NCBI GenBank assembly: GCA_963812675.1
Contig: CAWEWR010000019.1
Location: 1-64,000, forward strand
Source: AP-15 sp963812675
Lineage (GTDB): Bacteria; Pseudomonadota; Alphaproteobacteria; ATCC43930; CGMCC-115725
Direction of reading: 5' to 3'
DNA: 64,000 nt
Positions 26,624-34,433 of this stretch are shown one piece after another (positions within the stretch are counted from its first letter, which is position 1; the number at the start of each line of letters is the position of its first letter). The notes under the pieces are model-generated. The model searched no databases and was not told the origin of the DNA. It saw only the letters and a program-made list of their open reading frames with translations. The position numbers and the translations under genes were made by a program.

Positions 26624-26662
26624 AAGGCTTATGCGACCCGAAAGTGGAATCGCATAAGCCTT
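26624..26662 (-). promoter_or_regulatory. Perfect 13-bp inverted repeat next to tRNA-Gly
   Basis: AAGGCTTATGCGA and its exact complement are separated by 13 bases. It lies ten bases beyond the tRNA-Gly 3' end and 98 bases after the recombinase stop. Neither side has a T tract, so a standard intrinsic terminator is doubtful; it may be a processing hairpin or a recombinase site. Confidence 0.5.
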
Positions 26663-26671
26663 TGCAAAACA

Positions 26672-26746
26672 TGGAGCGGGCGAGGGGATTCGAACCCCCG
26701 ACCCCAACCTTGGCAAGGTTGTGCTCTACCCCTGAGCTACACCCGC
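26672..26746 (-). tRNA. tRNA-Gly (GCC)
   Basis: The minus strand gives GCGGGTGTAGCTCAGGGGTA, a five-base anticodon stem around TTGCCAA (anticodon GCC), the T arm GGGGGTTCGAATCCCC, and an acceptor stem closing on CCCGC with discriminator T and an encoded CCA. About 75 nt, all arms pairing. Confidence 0.95.
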
Positions 26747-26869
26747 ACCGCTCGGGAGGAGTTTGCGGTCTTGGTCGCCGACATATGATAGCGGAGGACA
26801 CGCGGTTTGCAAGCCTTGCCTTCGGGGCGAGCCTTGCTTTCCGGGCGGGCGGATCGCATCGTGCCTACG

Positions 26870-27396
26870 ATGCCGCCGCCGTTGATGACCCCGGGAGAGC
26901 TGTTTGCGCGTTTCGACGCGCTCGGGATCGCGCATCGGACATATTCCCATCCTCCGGTATTCACCGTCGCGGATTCGGCAGTGTTGCGCGGCAGCCTTCC
27001 TGGGGCGCACTGCAAGTGCCTTTTTTGCAAGGACAAGAAGGGCGGGTTTTGGCTTGCGGTCATGCTCGAAGAACGCCGGATCGATCTGAAGAAGCTGACG
27101 GCGCCCCGTTTTTCCTTTCCTTTGGCGGCGCCGACGACCTCCATCGGCTTCTGGGCGTGCCGCCGGGGAGCGTCACGCCTTTCGCCCTCCTCAACGATGT
27201 CCAGCATCTCGTCAGTCCCGTACTCGATGCCGCGATGCTGCAACACGACCCGCTGAATTATCACCCGCTGGTAAACGATCGCACGACGGCCGTCTCGGCC
27301 GCCGATCTGCTGCGGTTGATCAACGTCTCGGGGCACGTGCCGCGGATCGTCAATCTGGCCGGCCTCGAGCAGGAGCCGGACGTCGCGGACAGCTGA
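26870..27396 (+). pseudogene. Prolyl-tRNA deacylase (YbaK/ProX type), frameshifted
   Basis: Two overlapping frames together give a YbaK-domain protein that hydrolyses mischarged aminoacyl-tRNA(Pro). The first (from 26870) has PGELFARFDALGIAHRTYSH, HPPVFTVADS, GAHCKCLFCKDKKGGFWLAV and DLKKLTAPRFSF. The second has GGADDLHRLLGVPPGSVTPF, ALLNDVQHLVSPVLD, then LNYHPLVNDRTTAVSAADLL. The break is exactly at a tandem CCTTT-CCTTT (27114-27123): removing one five-base unit gives RFSFGGADD in one frame. The next four genes are conserved partners in alphaproteobacteria, so this gene was functional recently. Confidence 0.8.
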
Positions 27397-27471
27397 GCGC
27401 ATCGGATTGCTGCCGCTTGTCTTACTTCGATCGCGCCGCCATGTTGTCGGATAAAACCGGAGAGAAGAGTG

Positions 27472-28380
27472 ATGCCGAGTGAACCTTTGATCGGCGGCGC
27501 GGCTGCCGCCCCTGTAAAGGACGTCACTACCGCCAATTTCATGGCCGAAGTCGTCGACGGCTCGTTCGACGCGCCGGTCATCGTCGATTTCTGGGCGCCG
27601 TGGTGCGGTCCCTGCAAGCAGCTCGGGCCGATCCTCGAAAAGACCGTTCGCGCCACCAACGGCGCGGTTCGAATGGTCAAGCTCAATATCGACGAGAACC
27701 CCGAAATCGCGCAGCAGATGCGCATACAATCGATCCCGGCGGTTTACGCCTTCAAGGACGGGCGGCCGGTCGACGGCTTTGTCGGCGCTTTGCCCGAGAG
27801 CCAGGTCAAGCAGTTCGTCCAGCGGCTGGGCGGCGGGAAGGGTGGCCCCTCGCCGGTCGCGGAGGCGCTGGCCATGGCCAAAGAGGCGATGCAGGGTGGC
27901 GATCACGCTAGCGCCGCCGCCCTCTACTCGCAGATCCTGCAGCGCGAGCCCACCAACATCGAGGCGCTAGCCGGCCTTGCGCGCGCGATGATCGCGCGCG
28001 GCGAGTTCGCCAAAGCCAAACAGCACCTTGATCGCGTTCCGAAGGAGAGCGCCGGGCACGCCGAGATCACCGCGGCGCGCTCCGCCCTCGACCTCGCCGA
28101 GCAGGCGCAGAAGGCGATGGCTTCGGCCGGCAAGCTGCGCGCCCGGCTGTCGCAGAACCCGGACGACCATGAGGCGCGCCTGGAGCTCGCCACCGGGCTG
28201 TTCGGAAGCGGCGACCGGGAAGCTGCGATAGACGAGCTGTTGACCCTGTTTAAACGCGACCGCGAATGGAATGAGCAGGCCGCTCGCAAGCAGCTGCTCA
28301 AATTCTTCGAGGTGATGGGACCGACCGACCCGCTGACCCTGAGCGGCCGGCGCCGGCTTTCCTCTGTAATGTTTTCTTGA
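27472..28380 (+). CDS. ybbN: YbbN/CnoX-type thioredoxin with TPR tail
   Basis: 302 residues. N-terminal thioredoxin domain (PVIVDFWAPWCGPCKQLGPI, with a WCGPC active site near residue 44; IQSIPAVYAFKDGRPV with the cis-Pro) followed by about 170 residues of TPR-like helices (AAALYSQILQREPTNIEALA; LARAMIARGEFAKAKQHL). This is the architecture of CnoX/YbbN, a holdase and redox co-chaperone that hands clients to GroEL or DnaK. The intact CxxC contrasts with the E. coli protein, which has SxxC. GGAGAGAAG precedes the start; GTG at 27469 is a possible alternative. First intact gene of a block of four. Confidence 0.92.
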   Translation: MPSEPLIGGAAAAPVKDVTTANFMAEVVDGSFDAPVIVDFWAPWCGPCKQLGPILEKTVRATNGAVRMVKLNIDENPEIAQQMRIQSIPAVYAFKDGRPVDGFVGALPESQVKQFVQRLGGGKGGPSPVAEALAMAKEAMQGGDHASAAALYSQILQREPTNIEALAGLARAMIARGEFAKAKQHLDRVPKESAGHAEITAARSALDLAEQAQKAMASAGKLRARLSQNPDDHEARLELATGLFGSGDREAAIDELLTLFKRDREWNEQAARKQLLKFFEVMGPTDPLTLSGRRRLSSVMFS

Positions 28381-28392
28381 AGGGAGAGTGCG

Positions 28393-29049
28393 ATGAGCGA
28401 GCGGCGCGGCGGAGCGGCGCTCCCCGCTATTCTCCCGATTTTTCCGCTGACCGGCGTCCTGCTGCTCCCCCGCGGCCGGCTGCCCTTGAACATCTTCGAG
28501 CCGCGCTATCTGGCGATGACGCGCGACGCCCTCGCCGGCGAGCGCCTGATCGGCATGGTCCAGCCGAGCGATCCGGCCGCGTCAGGCCGCAATCCGCCGG
28601 TTTATCCGACGGGCTGCGCCGGCCGCATCACCTCGTTTTCCGAGACCGAGGATGGACGTTTTCTGATCACCTTGACGGGCATCTCTCGTTTTCGGATCCG
28701 CGAGGAGCTGCCGCTATTAGAGGGCTATCGCCGCGTCGTCCCGGATTGGCAGGAGTTTGCCCAAGATATCGAGGGAGAGGAGGCGCCCGAGTTTGATCGC
28801 GAGCGGCTGATGCGCGGGCTGAGGGCCTATTTTCAGCAGCACCAGATCTCGGCCGATTGGGATTCGATCACCTCGGTCGCGGGCGAGCGGCTCGTCAGCT
28901 CGATTGCGATGATCTGCCCCTTCGATCCGAGCGAGAAGCAGGCACTGCTAGAGGCGCCGGATCTCGGTGAACGCGCGCGCCTACTGACGGCAATTGTCGA
29001 GATGGCGGTAATGCAGCGCCCGAGCGAGGGCACTGGCGCACGCCACTAG
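28393..29049 (+). CDS. Lon N-terminal (substrate-binding) domain protein
   Basis: 218 residues made only of a Lon-N/PUA-like domain, without ATPase or protease: LPIFPLTGVLLLPRGRLPLN, then IFEPRYLAMTRDALAGERLI, CAGRITSFSETEDGRFLITL and GISRFRIREE. The second half is helical (RLMRGLRAYFQQHQISADWD; LVSSIAMICPFDPSEKQALL). Such proteins (COG2802) are conserved but of unknown role, perhaps adaptor or binding proteins. It starts 12 bases after ybbN with GGGAGAG upstream and is likely cotranscribed with it. Confidence 0.92.
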   Translation: MSERRGGAALPAILPIFPLTGVLLLPRGRLPLNIFEPRYLAMTRDALAGERLIGMVQPSDPAASGRNPPVYPTGCAGRITSFSETEDGRFLITLTGISRFRIREELPLLEGYRRVVPDWQEFAQDIEGEEAPEFDRERLMRGLRAYFQQHQISADWDSITSVAGERLVSSIAMICPFDPSEKQALLEAPDLGERARLLTAIVEMAVMQRPSEGTGARH

Positions 29050-29078
29050 GCAGGATTGAGCTGATATCGGAGGGACGG

Positions 29079-29297
29079 ATGGAAGGAATACCGGAAATCG
29101 ACCCGAAGCTGTTGGAGATTCTCGTCTGCCCGCTGACCAAAGCGCCGTTGCGGTACGATCGCGAAGCCCAGGAGCTGATCAGCGAGGAGGCGGGGCTCGC
29201 CTACCCGATCCGCGACGGGATTCCGATCATGCTCGTCGATGAGGCGCGCCCGCTACGCGACGACGAGACCGCGACCAAGCGCCTGCCGTCACCCTGA
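29079..29297 (+). CDS. Trm112-family small zinc-ribbon-like protein
   Basis: 72 residues, COG2835/UPF0434. Contains LLEILVCPLTKAPLRYDREA and GLAYPIRDGIPIMLVDEARP. Only one cysteine of the usual zinc ribbon remains, as in many bacterial members. The eukaryotic and archaeal homolog Trm112 activates methyltransferases; the bacterial role is not established. GGAGGGACGG precedes the ATG. Confidence 0.92.
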   Translation: MEGIPEIDPKLLEILVCPLTKAPLRYDREAQELISEEAGLAYPIRDGIPIMLVDEARPLRDDETATKRLPSP

Positions 29298-29307
29298 GGG
29301 GTGTGCC

Positions 29308-29679
29308 ATGAGCGCGGGCGGAACAGCGCGCTGGCCAGTGGAGCTGCGCTTGAAACGGGCGGAAAAGCTGCTCGATATCGCGTTCGATGACGGCAGTCAT
29401 TTTTCCCTTCCCGCTGAATACTTGCGCGTCGAGAGCCCGTCCGCGGAGGTTCAGGGCCACGGTGCGGGACAAAGGACGCTGGTCCACGGCCGCGCCCATG
29501 TCGGCATCATGGGGCTCGAACCGGTCGGCAATTACGCCGTAAAGATCACCTTCGACGATCTGCACGACACCGGCATTTATTCCTGGAATTACCTCTACCA
29601 GCTCGGCGTCGAGCGCGAAAAGCGCTGGCGCGAGTATCTCGACGCTCTGGCCGCAAACGGACTTCGCCGGGAACCCTGA
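29308..29679 (+). CDS. DUF971 protein
   Basis: 123 residues. The DUF971 (GBBH-like) fold seen in gamma-butyrobetaine hydroxylase N-termini and in proteins near iron-sulfur assembly: FDDGSHFSLPAEYLRVESPS, GHGAGQRTLVHGRAHVGIMG, PVGNYAVKITFDDLHDTGIY and SWNYLYQLG. The start at ATG 29308 is preceded by GAGGGGTGT; the in-frame upstream extension overlaps the Trm112-like gene and is not conserved in type. Conserved neighbour of the Lon-N/Trm112 genes; function uncertain. Confidence 0.9.
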   Translation: MSAGGTARWPVELRLKRAEKLLDIAFDDGSHFSLPAEYLRVESPSAEVQGHGAGQRTLVHGRAHVGIMGLEPVGNYAVKITFDDLHDTGIYSWNYLYQLGVEREKRWREYLDALAANGLRREP

Positions 29680-29692
29680 CGTCCGGCCCGGC

Positions 29693-30907
29693 CTAAAGCG
29701 GCTCGCCGCGAACCAGGCGCGGCAGGTCCCCGACGATCCCCATCGCATCGCGCATCAAGAGGCGTTTGAGCGGCGGCAAACGATGCACCGCGGCGAGGCC
29801 GATATCGCGAGCGAGCTGGACCGGCGGAAGCGAATTCGAGAACAGCCGGTTGAGTTCGTCGGTAACCGTGGCGAGCGCCAGCGCATCGAAGCGGCGCCAT
29901 TGCTGGTAACGCCGCACCACCGACTCGTTTCCGATGTCGAGACCCAGGCGCCGCGCGTCGATTACCAGCTCGGCGAGCGCGGCGACGTTGCGTATGCCGA
30001 GATTGAGCCCCTGGCCGGCAATCGGGTGGATCGTATGAGCCGCCTCCCCGACGAGAGCCAGCCGGGGTGCGGCGTAGCTTTCGGCGAGCAGCAGTGTGAG
30101 AGGGTAGGTCCAACGCGGCCCGATCGGTTCGACGGCCCCAAGGAAATCGCCGAAGCGCGCTGCCAGTTCCGCCGAAAAAGCCGGAGCCGACAGGCTGACG
30201 ATCCTCGGCGCGAGCTCCGCCCGTTCCGTCCAGACGATCGAGGATCGGTTGCCGGTCATCGGCAGAATGGCGAACGGGCCGGCCCGCATGAAATGCTCGA
30301 CGGCGACACCGTTGTGCGGGTGCTGGTGCCGCACTGTCGTGACTATGCCGGTCTGGGGATATTGCCATTCGACCGCTCGGATCCCCGCGGTGCGCCGTAA
30401 CGGAGATTGTCGGCCATCGGCGGCCGCGACGAGCCGGGCTCGCATCCGGCGCCCGTCGGAAAGCGTTGCGGTCGCCCCGAATGCGGTGGTCGAGACCGAC
30501 CCCACGGCAAGCGGCGCCAGAAAAAGCAGGTTCGGGATCGACCTGACGCGATCGGCCAGGGAGCGCCGCAGAATGCGGTTCTCGACGATGTAGCCGAGCG
30601 GGACGCCGGTGCCGAGCTCGCGATGGTCGTAATGAAGGAACAGAGGCGAATCACCGTCGGCGACCCGGATCTCGAGGATCGGCTCGGCATCTGGTGCGAT
30701 GTCCGGCCACAACCCGATCGCTTCGAGGACCTTGTGCGAACCGTAGCTTATCGCCGAGGCGCGCCCGTCGAAATCATCGGCGAGCAAAGCCGCGGGATCC
30801 TGCTTATCGACAATTGCGACGGTGAGCCCCGCGCCAGCGCACGTGACCCCGAGCAACAGCCCGGTAAGACCGCCGCCGGCGATCAGGAGCTCGACATCAT
30901 CGCTCAC
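29693..30907 (-). CDS. UbiH/UbiF/Coq6-family FAD monooxygenase
   Basis: 404 residues. FAD-dependent aromatic hydroxylase of the ubiquinone-pathway family. Dinucleotide motif LLIAGGGLTGLLLGVTCAGA at the N-terminus, FDGRASAISYGSHKVLEAIG (a UbiH-type signature), DG motif VAAADGRQSPLRRTAGI near 160, and the second FAD motif LALVGEAAHTIHPIAGQGLN near 290. It probably adds one ring hydroxyl in ubiquinone synthesis; UbiH, UbiF and UbiL (alphaproteobacterial multi-site enzyme) cannot be separated by eye. Convergent with the DUF971 gene, 13 bases apart, and two bases downstream of the cupin gene. Confidence 0.92.
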   Translation of the reverse strand: MSDDVELLIAGGGLTGLLLGVTCAGAGLTVAIVDKQDPAALLADDFDGRASAISYGSHKVLEAIGLWPDIAPDAEPILEIRVADGDSPLFLHYDHRELGTGVPLGYIVENRILRRSLADRVRSIPNLLFLAPLAVGSVSTTAFGATATLSDGRRMRARLVAAADGRQSPLRRTAGIRAVEWQYPQTGIVTTVRHQHPHNGVAVEHFMRAGPFAILPMTGNRSSIVWTERAELAPRIVSLSAPAFSAELAARFGDFLGAVEPIGPRWTYPLTLLLAESYAAPRLALVGEAAHTIHPIAGQGLNLGIRNVAALAELVIDARRLGLDIGNESVVRRYQQWRRFDALALATVTDELNRLFSNSLPPVQLARDIGLAAVHRLPPLKRLLMRDAMGIVGDLPRLVRGEPL

Positions 30908-30909
30908 CG

Positions 30910-31386
30910 CTACCCCTGGGCTTGGAGCACCTTATCACCGACGGTGACCGGCTTTGCCGCGATCAACACAAAAGCGATCACGCAGGGCGCGCCGCCGCGG
31001 TTGACCCAATTGTGGATCGTGCCGCGCTGTACCAGTGCGTCGCCCGCCTTGAGGTGGACGGTCGCATCGTCGAGCTCCATGTCCACCTCCCCCGACATCA
31101 CGACGGCATAGTCGATCGAATCCGTCCGGTGGTTGCGCGGGGTCACCCCGGGCGCCAGTTCGAGAATGCGAAAGACGGTGCCATTGTCGAGCGTCGTCCC
31201 GGTCTTGCGCAGGCCGGCGTCTTCCTCACCGGTGTTGTCGACCGGAAAACCCTCGGTCGTCCATACCAGGCAAGCGGTGGCGCCCGGACGGGACGAGACC
31301 AGGTTTTTCGCAACCTCGTCGATCTTGACGACGGCGCGCCCGGATGCGTTGTGGCCGGTAACCACCCGGCGGATCTGCAGAGCCAT
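30910..31386 (-). CDS. Cupin-domain protein
   Basis: 158 residues. A single conserved beta-barrel: GVTPRNHRTDSIDYAVVMSG for the first cupin motif (His and Glu positions partly replaced: RNHRTDSIDY) and GDALVQRGTIHNWVNRGGAP for the second, with the metal-ligand His. The preceding segment SRPGATACLVWTTEGFPVDN is shared with cupins found beside ring-cleaving or degradative enzymes. Enzymatic activity cannot be asserted. Start chosen at ATG 31386 with GGAGG five bases upstream. Followed two bases later by the UbiH-like gene, divergent from the reductase. Confidence 0.88.
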   Translation of the reverse strand: MALQIRRVVTGHNASGRAVVKIDEVAKNLVSSRPGATACLVWTTEGFPVDNTGEEDAGLRKTGTTLDNGTVFRILELAPGVTPRNHRTDSIDYAVVMSGEVDMELDDATVHLKAGDALVQRGTIHNWVNRGGAPCVIAFVLIAAKPVTVGDKVLQAQG

Positions 31387-31465
31387 CAAGGCCTCCTCGG
31401 CTGAACTCGTTACGCTCGGCACGATCTTTCCCCAAGACCGGCAAAATCTGCAACAATCCTGGCCC

Positions 31466-32404
31466 ATGAAGCTGCGCGTCCGATCGATTGCCTACCTCGC
31501 TGAAGGCATCAACGGCTATGAGCTGGTGGATCCGCGAGGCCGCGACCTGCCGCGCTTTGCGCCGGGGGCGCATGTCGAGCTGCGGGCGGCCGGGTTCTTG
31601 CGGCAGTTCTCATTGTGGAACGATGCCGCCGAGCGGCGGCGCTATTGCATTGCGGTCTTGCGCGAAAACCCGAGCCGCGGCGGCTCGCGCCATCTGCACG
31701 AGGATGTGAGGGTCGGCGACATTGTGGAGGTGTCGACGCCGCGCAACGATTTCCCGCTCGACCCGGCCGCGGAACGGCATCTCCTGATCGCGGGCGGCAT
31801 CGGTATCGCGCCGATCGCGTCGATGATCGCGGAGTTGTGCCGGCGCCGCGCCGAATTCGAACTCCATTATTGCACGCGCTCCCCCGAGCGAACGGCATTC
31901 CGCCGCGAGCTGGCGCCGCTTGCCGCCGAAGGACGGCTCTACTTTCACCACGACGGCGGCGATCCGGCGCGGCGTTTCGATATCCGAGCGGCGCTGCGCG
32001 AACCGCGGGCGGGAACTCATCTCTACTACTGCGGACCGGCGCCGCTGATGGCCGCCGCGGCGACGGCAGCACGGCATTGGCCAGCCGGCACCGTGCATTG
32101 CGAATACTTCACCGGGGTCCCGGAGCCGGCTGCCGCGGCGGACCAGCCGTTTTGCGTGCGATTGGCAAAAACCGGCGGCGATTACGAAGTGCGCGCCGGC
32201 GAGACGATCGCCGAGGTGCTGCAGCGCCACGGAGTACCGGTGAGAACCTCCTGCGAACTCGGCTATTGCGGGACGTGCCTGACGCTCTACCTCGCCGGCG
32301 AGCCCGATCACCGAGACCAGGTGCTCGAAGAAAGCGGGCGCCGACATTACGTGCTGATCTGCTGCTCGCGGTCAAAGAGCCCGATCCTCGTTTTGGATTT
32401 ATAG
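31466..32404 (+). CDS. PDR/VanB-type oxidoreductase (FMN/NADH with C-terminal 2Fe-2S)
   Basis: 312 residues. Three-domain phthalate-dioxygenase-reductase type: flavin barrel (GAHVELRAAGFLRQFSLWND with the RxxS/RQFSL flavin motif), NAD domain (LLIAGGIGIAPIASMIAELC; YYCGPAPLM) and a C-terminal plant-type ferredoxin with Cys ligands in CELGYCGTC and a fourth Cys near the end (LICCSRSKS). It transfers electrons from NADH to an oxygenase partner, often VanA or a Rieske oxygenase; none lies next to it. The start is ATG 31466, since the upstream extension covers the cupin promoter. No strong ribosome site. Confidence 0.9.
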   Translation: MKLRVRSIAYLAEGINGYELVDPRGRDLPRFAPGAHVELRAAGFLRQFSLWNDAAERRRYCIAVLRENPSRGGSRHLHEDVRVGDIVEVSTPRNDFPLDPAAERHLLIAGGIGIAPIASMIAELCRRRAEFELHYCTRSPERTAFRRELAPLAAEGRLYFHHDGGDPARRFDIRAALREPRAGTHLYYCGPAPLMAAAATAARHWPAGTVHCEYFTGVPEPAAAADQPFCVRLAKTGGDYEVRAGETIAEVLQRHGVPVRTSCELGYCGTCLTLYLAGEPDHRDQVLEESGRRHYVLICCSRSKSPILVLDL

Positions 32405-32411
32405 GGGCAAG

Positions 32412-33227
32412 TCAGCTTGCTCGTTGGAGCACCGCGTTGAACAAGCGGACCCTGTCCTCCTGGTAATTCCGCGCCGAGTTGCGCGCGATCGCCGCCCAAT
32501 CGGGTCCGACCAGCAAATGAATTCCGAGTGGCGGAGGCGCGCCCTCGGCCGCGCGCCTCCAGGATTGGGAGGATGTTTGCGTGGTGTCCTGCCAGGTGAC
32601 GACGCGAAAGCCGGCGGCTTCGAGCTTCGCGCGCGTGGCCTCCACGGTCAGCAGAAAGCTGATGCTCGCCTCCCGCGCCCAGGGCACCGGATAGTGCGGC
32701 TCGCCGCCTGGGCCCGCCGCCACTTCCTGCAGCGCGAGCCGGCCTCCAGGTTTGAGGACGCGGTGCATCTCGGAATAGAGCCGATCGCGATCGGCGATGT
32801 TCATCGAGGCGTTTTGCGACCACACGACGTCGAAGCTCATGTCATCAAATGGGAGATCGAGCGCATTGCCCTGGCGATAATCGACCTTGCCGGTCAATCC
32901 GGTGAGCCGGGTCAGCATCTCGGCCACGCGGCAGAATTCTGCGGTCAGGTCGATGCCCTCGACTTGGCAGCCGTAGCGGCTGGCGAGAAATCGCGATGGG
33001 CCGCCGATCCCGGAGCCGACGTCGAGCACCCGTTCACCGCCGCGCAACCCGGCGAGATCGGCCAGCCTGATTGTCGCCTGCCGTTGCCCGCCATGAAACT
33101 CGTCGACGGGAGCGAGATCGTCAGGCGTCAGATGGTCGATATCCTTCCCGGCCTGCTTCAGCGCCGTAAGGATGACGTCCCCGAGGTCCTGACGGGTGTA
33201 GTGAGTTTCGACGGGATTTCCCGACAA
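32412..33227 (-). CDS. SAM-dependent methyltransferase (class I)
   Basis: 271 residues. Class I methyltransferase with motif I RVLDVGSGIGGPSRFLASRY, post-I acidic VEGIDLT, motif II FDVVWSQNASMNIADRDRLY and motif III VLKPGGRLALQEVA. The GGPSRFLA form and the NASMN motif are typical of glycine/sarcosine or tocopherol/ubiquinone-type small-molecule methyltransferases; the substrate is not determinable. Start ATG has an AGGAGGCGTC site. Tail-to-tail with the reductase, seven bases apart. Four phased GCTGTT hexamers lie 102-142 bases upstream of its start. Confidence 0.88.
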   Translation of the reverse strand: MSGNPVETHYTRQDLGDVILTALKQAGKDIDHLTPDDLAPVDEFHGGQRQATIRLADLAGLRGGERVLDVGSGIGGPSRFLASRYGCQVEGIDLTAEFCRVAEMLTRLTGLTGKVDYRQGNALDLPFDDMSFDVVWSQNASMNIADRDRLYSEMHRVLKPGGRLALQEVAAGPGGEPHYPVPWAREASISFLLTVEATRAKLEAAGFRVVTWQDTTQTSSQSWRRAAEGAPPPLGIHLLVGPDWAAIARNSARNYQEDRVRLFNAVLQRAS

Positions 33228-33710
33228 TGACGCCTCCTGTTGCCGCTCTATTGGTTGTTCATACGCGAAGGATCAGCCAGCAAGGGTCCGCTCACCCGTA
33301 GAAATCCTCGGTTCCAGAGATTCTGTTCGCTGTTATCGCTGGCTGTTCCTTCGCTGTTTGTTGGCTGTTCTTATCAGCCGCTGACAGTAGCTGCGCATCT
33401 CCGCTGACCCCGGATTCTTTTAGCATGCAAATATGGCAATTTTCTGGGTCTTTATTTCGGGCCTCTGGAAATTCAACTCGCCCCGTCAGGCGGCGGCACC
33501 CGACTTCGGCTGCGCACCTGCTTCGCAGCTTCCTCAGGATGGGGAAGCCTCTAATGCCATCAAAGGATTACCTCATGCTGAGGGCGCCCGCAGGGCGCGT
33601 CTCGAAGCACGCACCGCCGCTATGCGGCTAATTTCCTGACAGCCTCTATTCGCCGGGACGGCGACGAATAAATCCGCACATAGATGGGATCCCCAGCCCT
33701 TCACGCACTC
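33228..33710. other. Intergenic region with repeats
   Basis: No gene. It holds four GCTGTT direct repeats (33329-33369) and an imperfect palindromic repeat of the kind dispersed through many alphaproteobacterial genomes (about 33530-33625, CCTCATGCTGAGGGCGCCCG ... CGCGTCTCGAAGCA). Confidence 0.5.
33329..33369 (+). repeat. Four phased GCTGTT direct repeats
   Basis: GCTGTT occurs at 33329, 33342, 33353 and 33364, with steps of 13, 11 and 11 bases, close to one helical turn. Placed upstream of the minus-strand methyltransferase gene. Possibly operator half-sites; could also be chance. Confidence 0.4.
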
Positions 33711-34099
33711 TCAGGTCATTTTCGGCATTTCGGCGGCGATGCCCAACTCTCCGGCGGCCGTGGTCAGGCGACGATCGAGCGTCACCAGCGCGACATCGAG
33801 CCGACGAGCAATCGCGAGATGCAGCGCGTCGGGTACACGCAGCGTGAGATCAAATCTGCGGACAAACACTCCGGCCAACCGCATATCTGCGGCGTACATT
33901 TTCGCGGGTCGGGTCATCGCCGCGCGCGCCATACGTCAAAATCGGACAGAGACGCCGTACCGACACTCGCCTCCGCGGCGGCAAAGTCGCTGACCCACGG
34001 CTCCTGCTGGACGCTCGATATGAAAGCGTCAACCGCGGCGCTAGCCGGCTCTTTGACCGGGATCGGAATCATGACGCCGGCGTCGAGATACCAGCTCAA
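33711..34099 (-). pseudogene. PIN-domain toxin (VapC-type), frameshifted
   Basis: The partner of the antitoxin upstream. The first frame reads SWYLDAGVMIPIPVKEPASA (N-terminal PIN Asp) and ends shortly after ASLSDFDVWRARR. The next frame continues TRPAKMYAADMRLAGVFVRR, then LTLRVPDALHLAIARRLDVA and LVTLDRRL, with the C-terminal PIN acidic residues. The switch lies in the alternating CGCGCGCGC run at 33921-33929; losing two bases (or gaining one) restores the frame. Start is TTG 34099, overlapping the antitoxin stop by four bases. PIN toxins are RNases; as read, this one would be inactive. Confidence 0.75.
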
Positions 34100-34377
34100 A
34101 GATTGTCGGTCTCGTCGAGCAGATCCAGAATCTCGACCGAAGTGAGGCCAACGCTGGGACGGGCATCGCGGCGCGATCGCATCCACTCATAGGTGCCTCG
34201 GGGCGGTGCCGGCGGCCGCTGCACCGCGCGCAACTCGGCGACTGGCTTGCCGTGGCGGGTTATCACGACCTCCTCACCCTGCAGCGCGCGGTCGATCAGC
34301 TTGCGCAGGGTGTTTTTGGCCTCGGCGACACTGTAGGCGGTCACGTCGGGCTCCCTTTGCAATACGGCTATAGCCAT
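34096..34377 (-). CDS. Phd/YefM-family antitoxin
   Basis: 93 residues. The N-terminal Phd/YefM fold is clear: VTAYSVAEAKNTLRKLIDRA then LQGEEVVITRHGKPVAELRA. The C-terminal tail (SVGLTSVEILDLLDETDNL) is the likely toxin-binding helix. It would bind and neutralise the PIN toxin and repress the operon. It overlaps the toxin gene by four bases. As the toxin is frameshifted, the antitoxin may persist as an orphan. Confidence 0.88.
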   Translation of the reverse strand: MAIAVLQREPDVTAYSVAEAKNTLRKLIDRALQGEEVVITRHGKPVAELRAVQRPPAPPRGTYEWMRSRRDARPSVGLTSVEILDLLDETDNL

Positions 34378-34433
34378 ATTTGCTGCGTGCGTCGAGAGCG
34401 GGCATAACCTGTCCGGACCGCGGAGGGTTTGAG

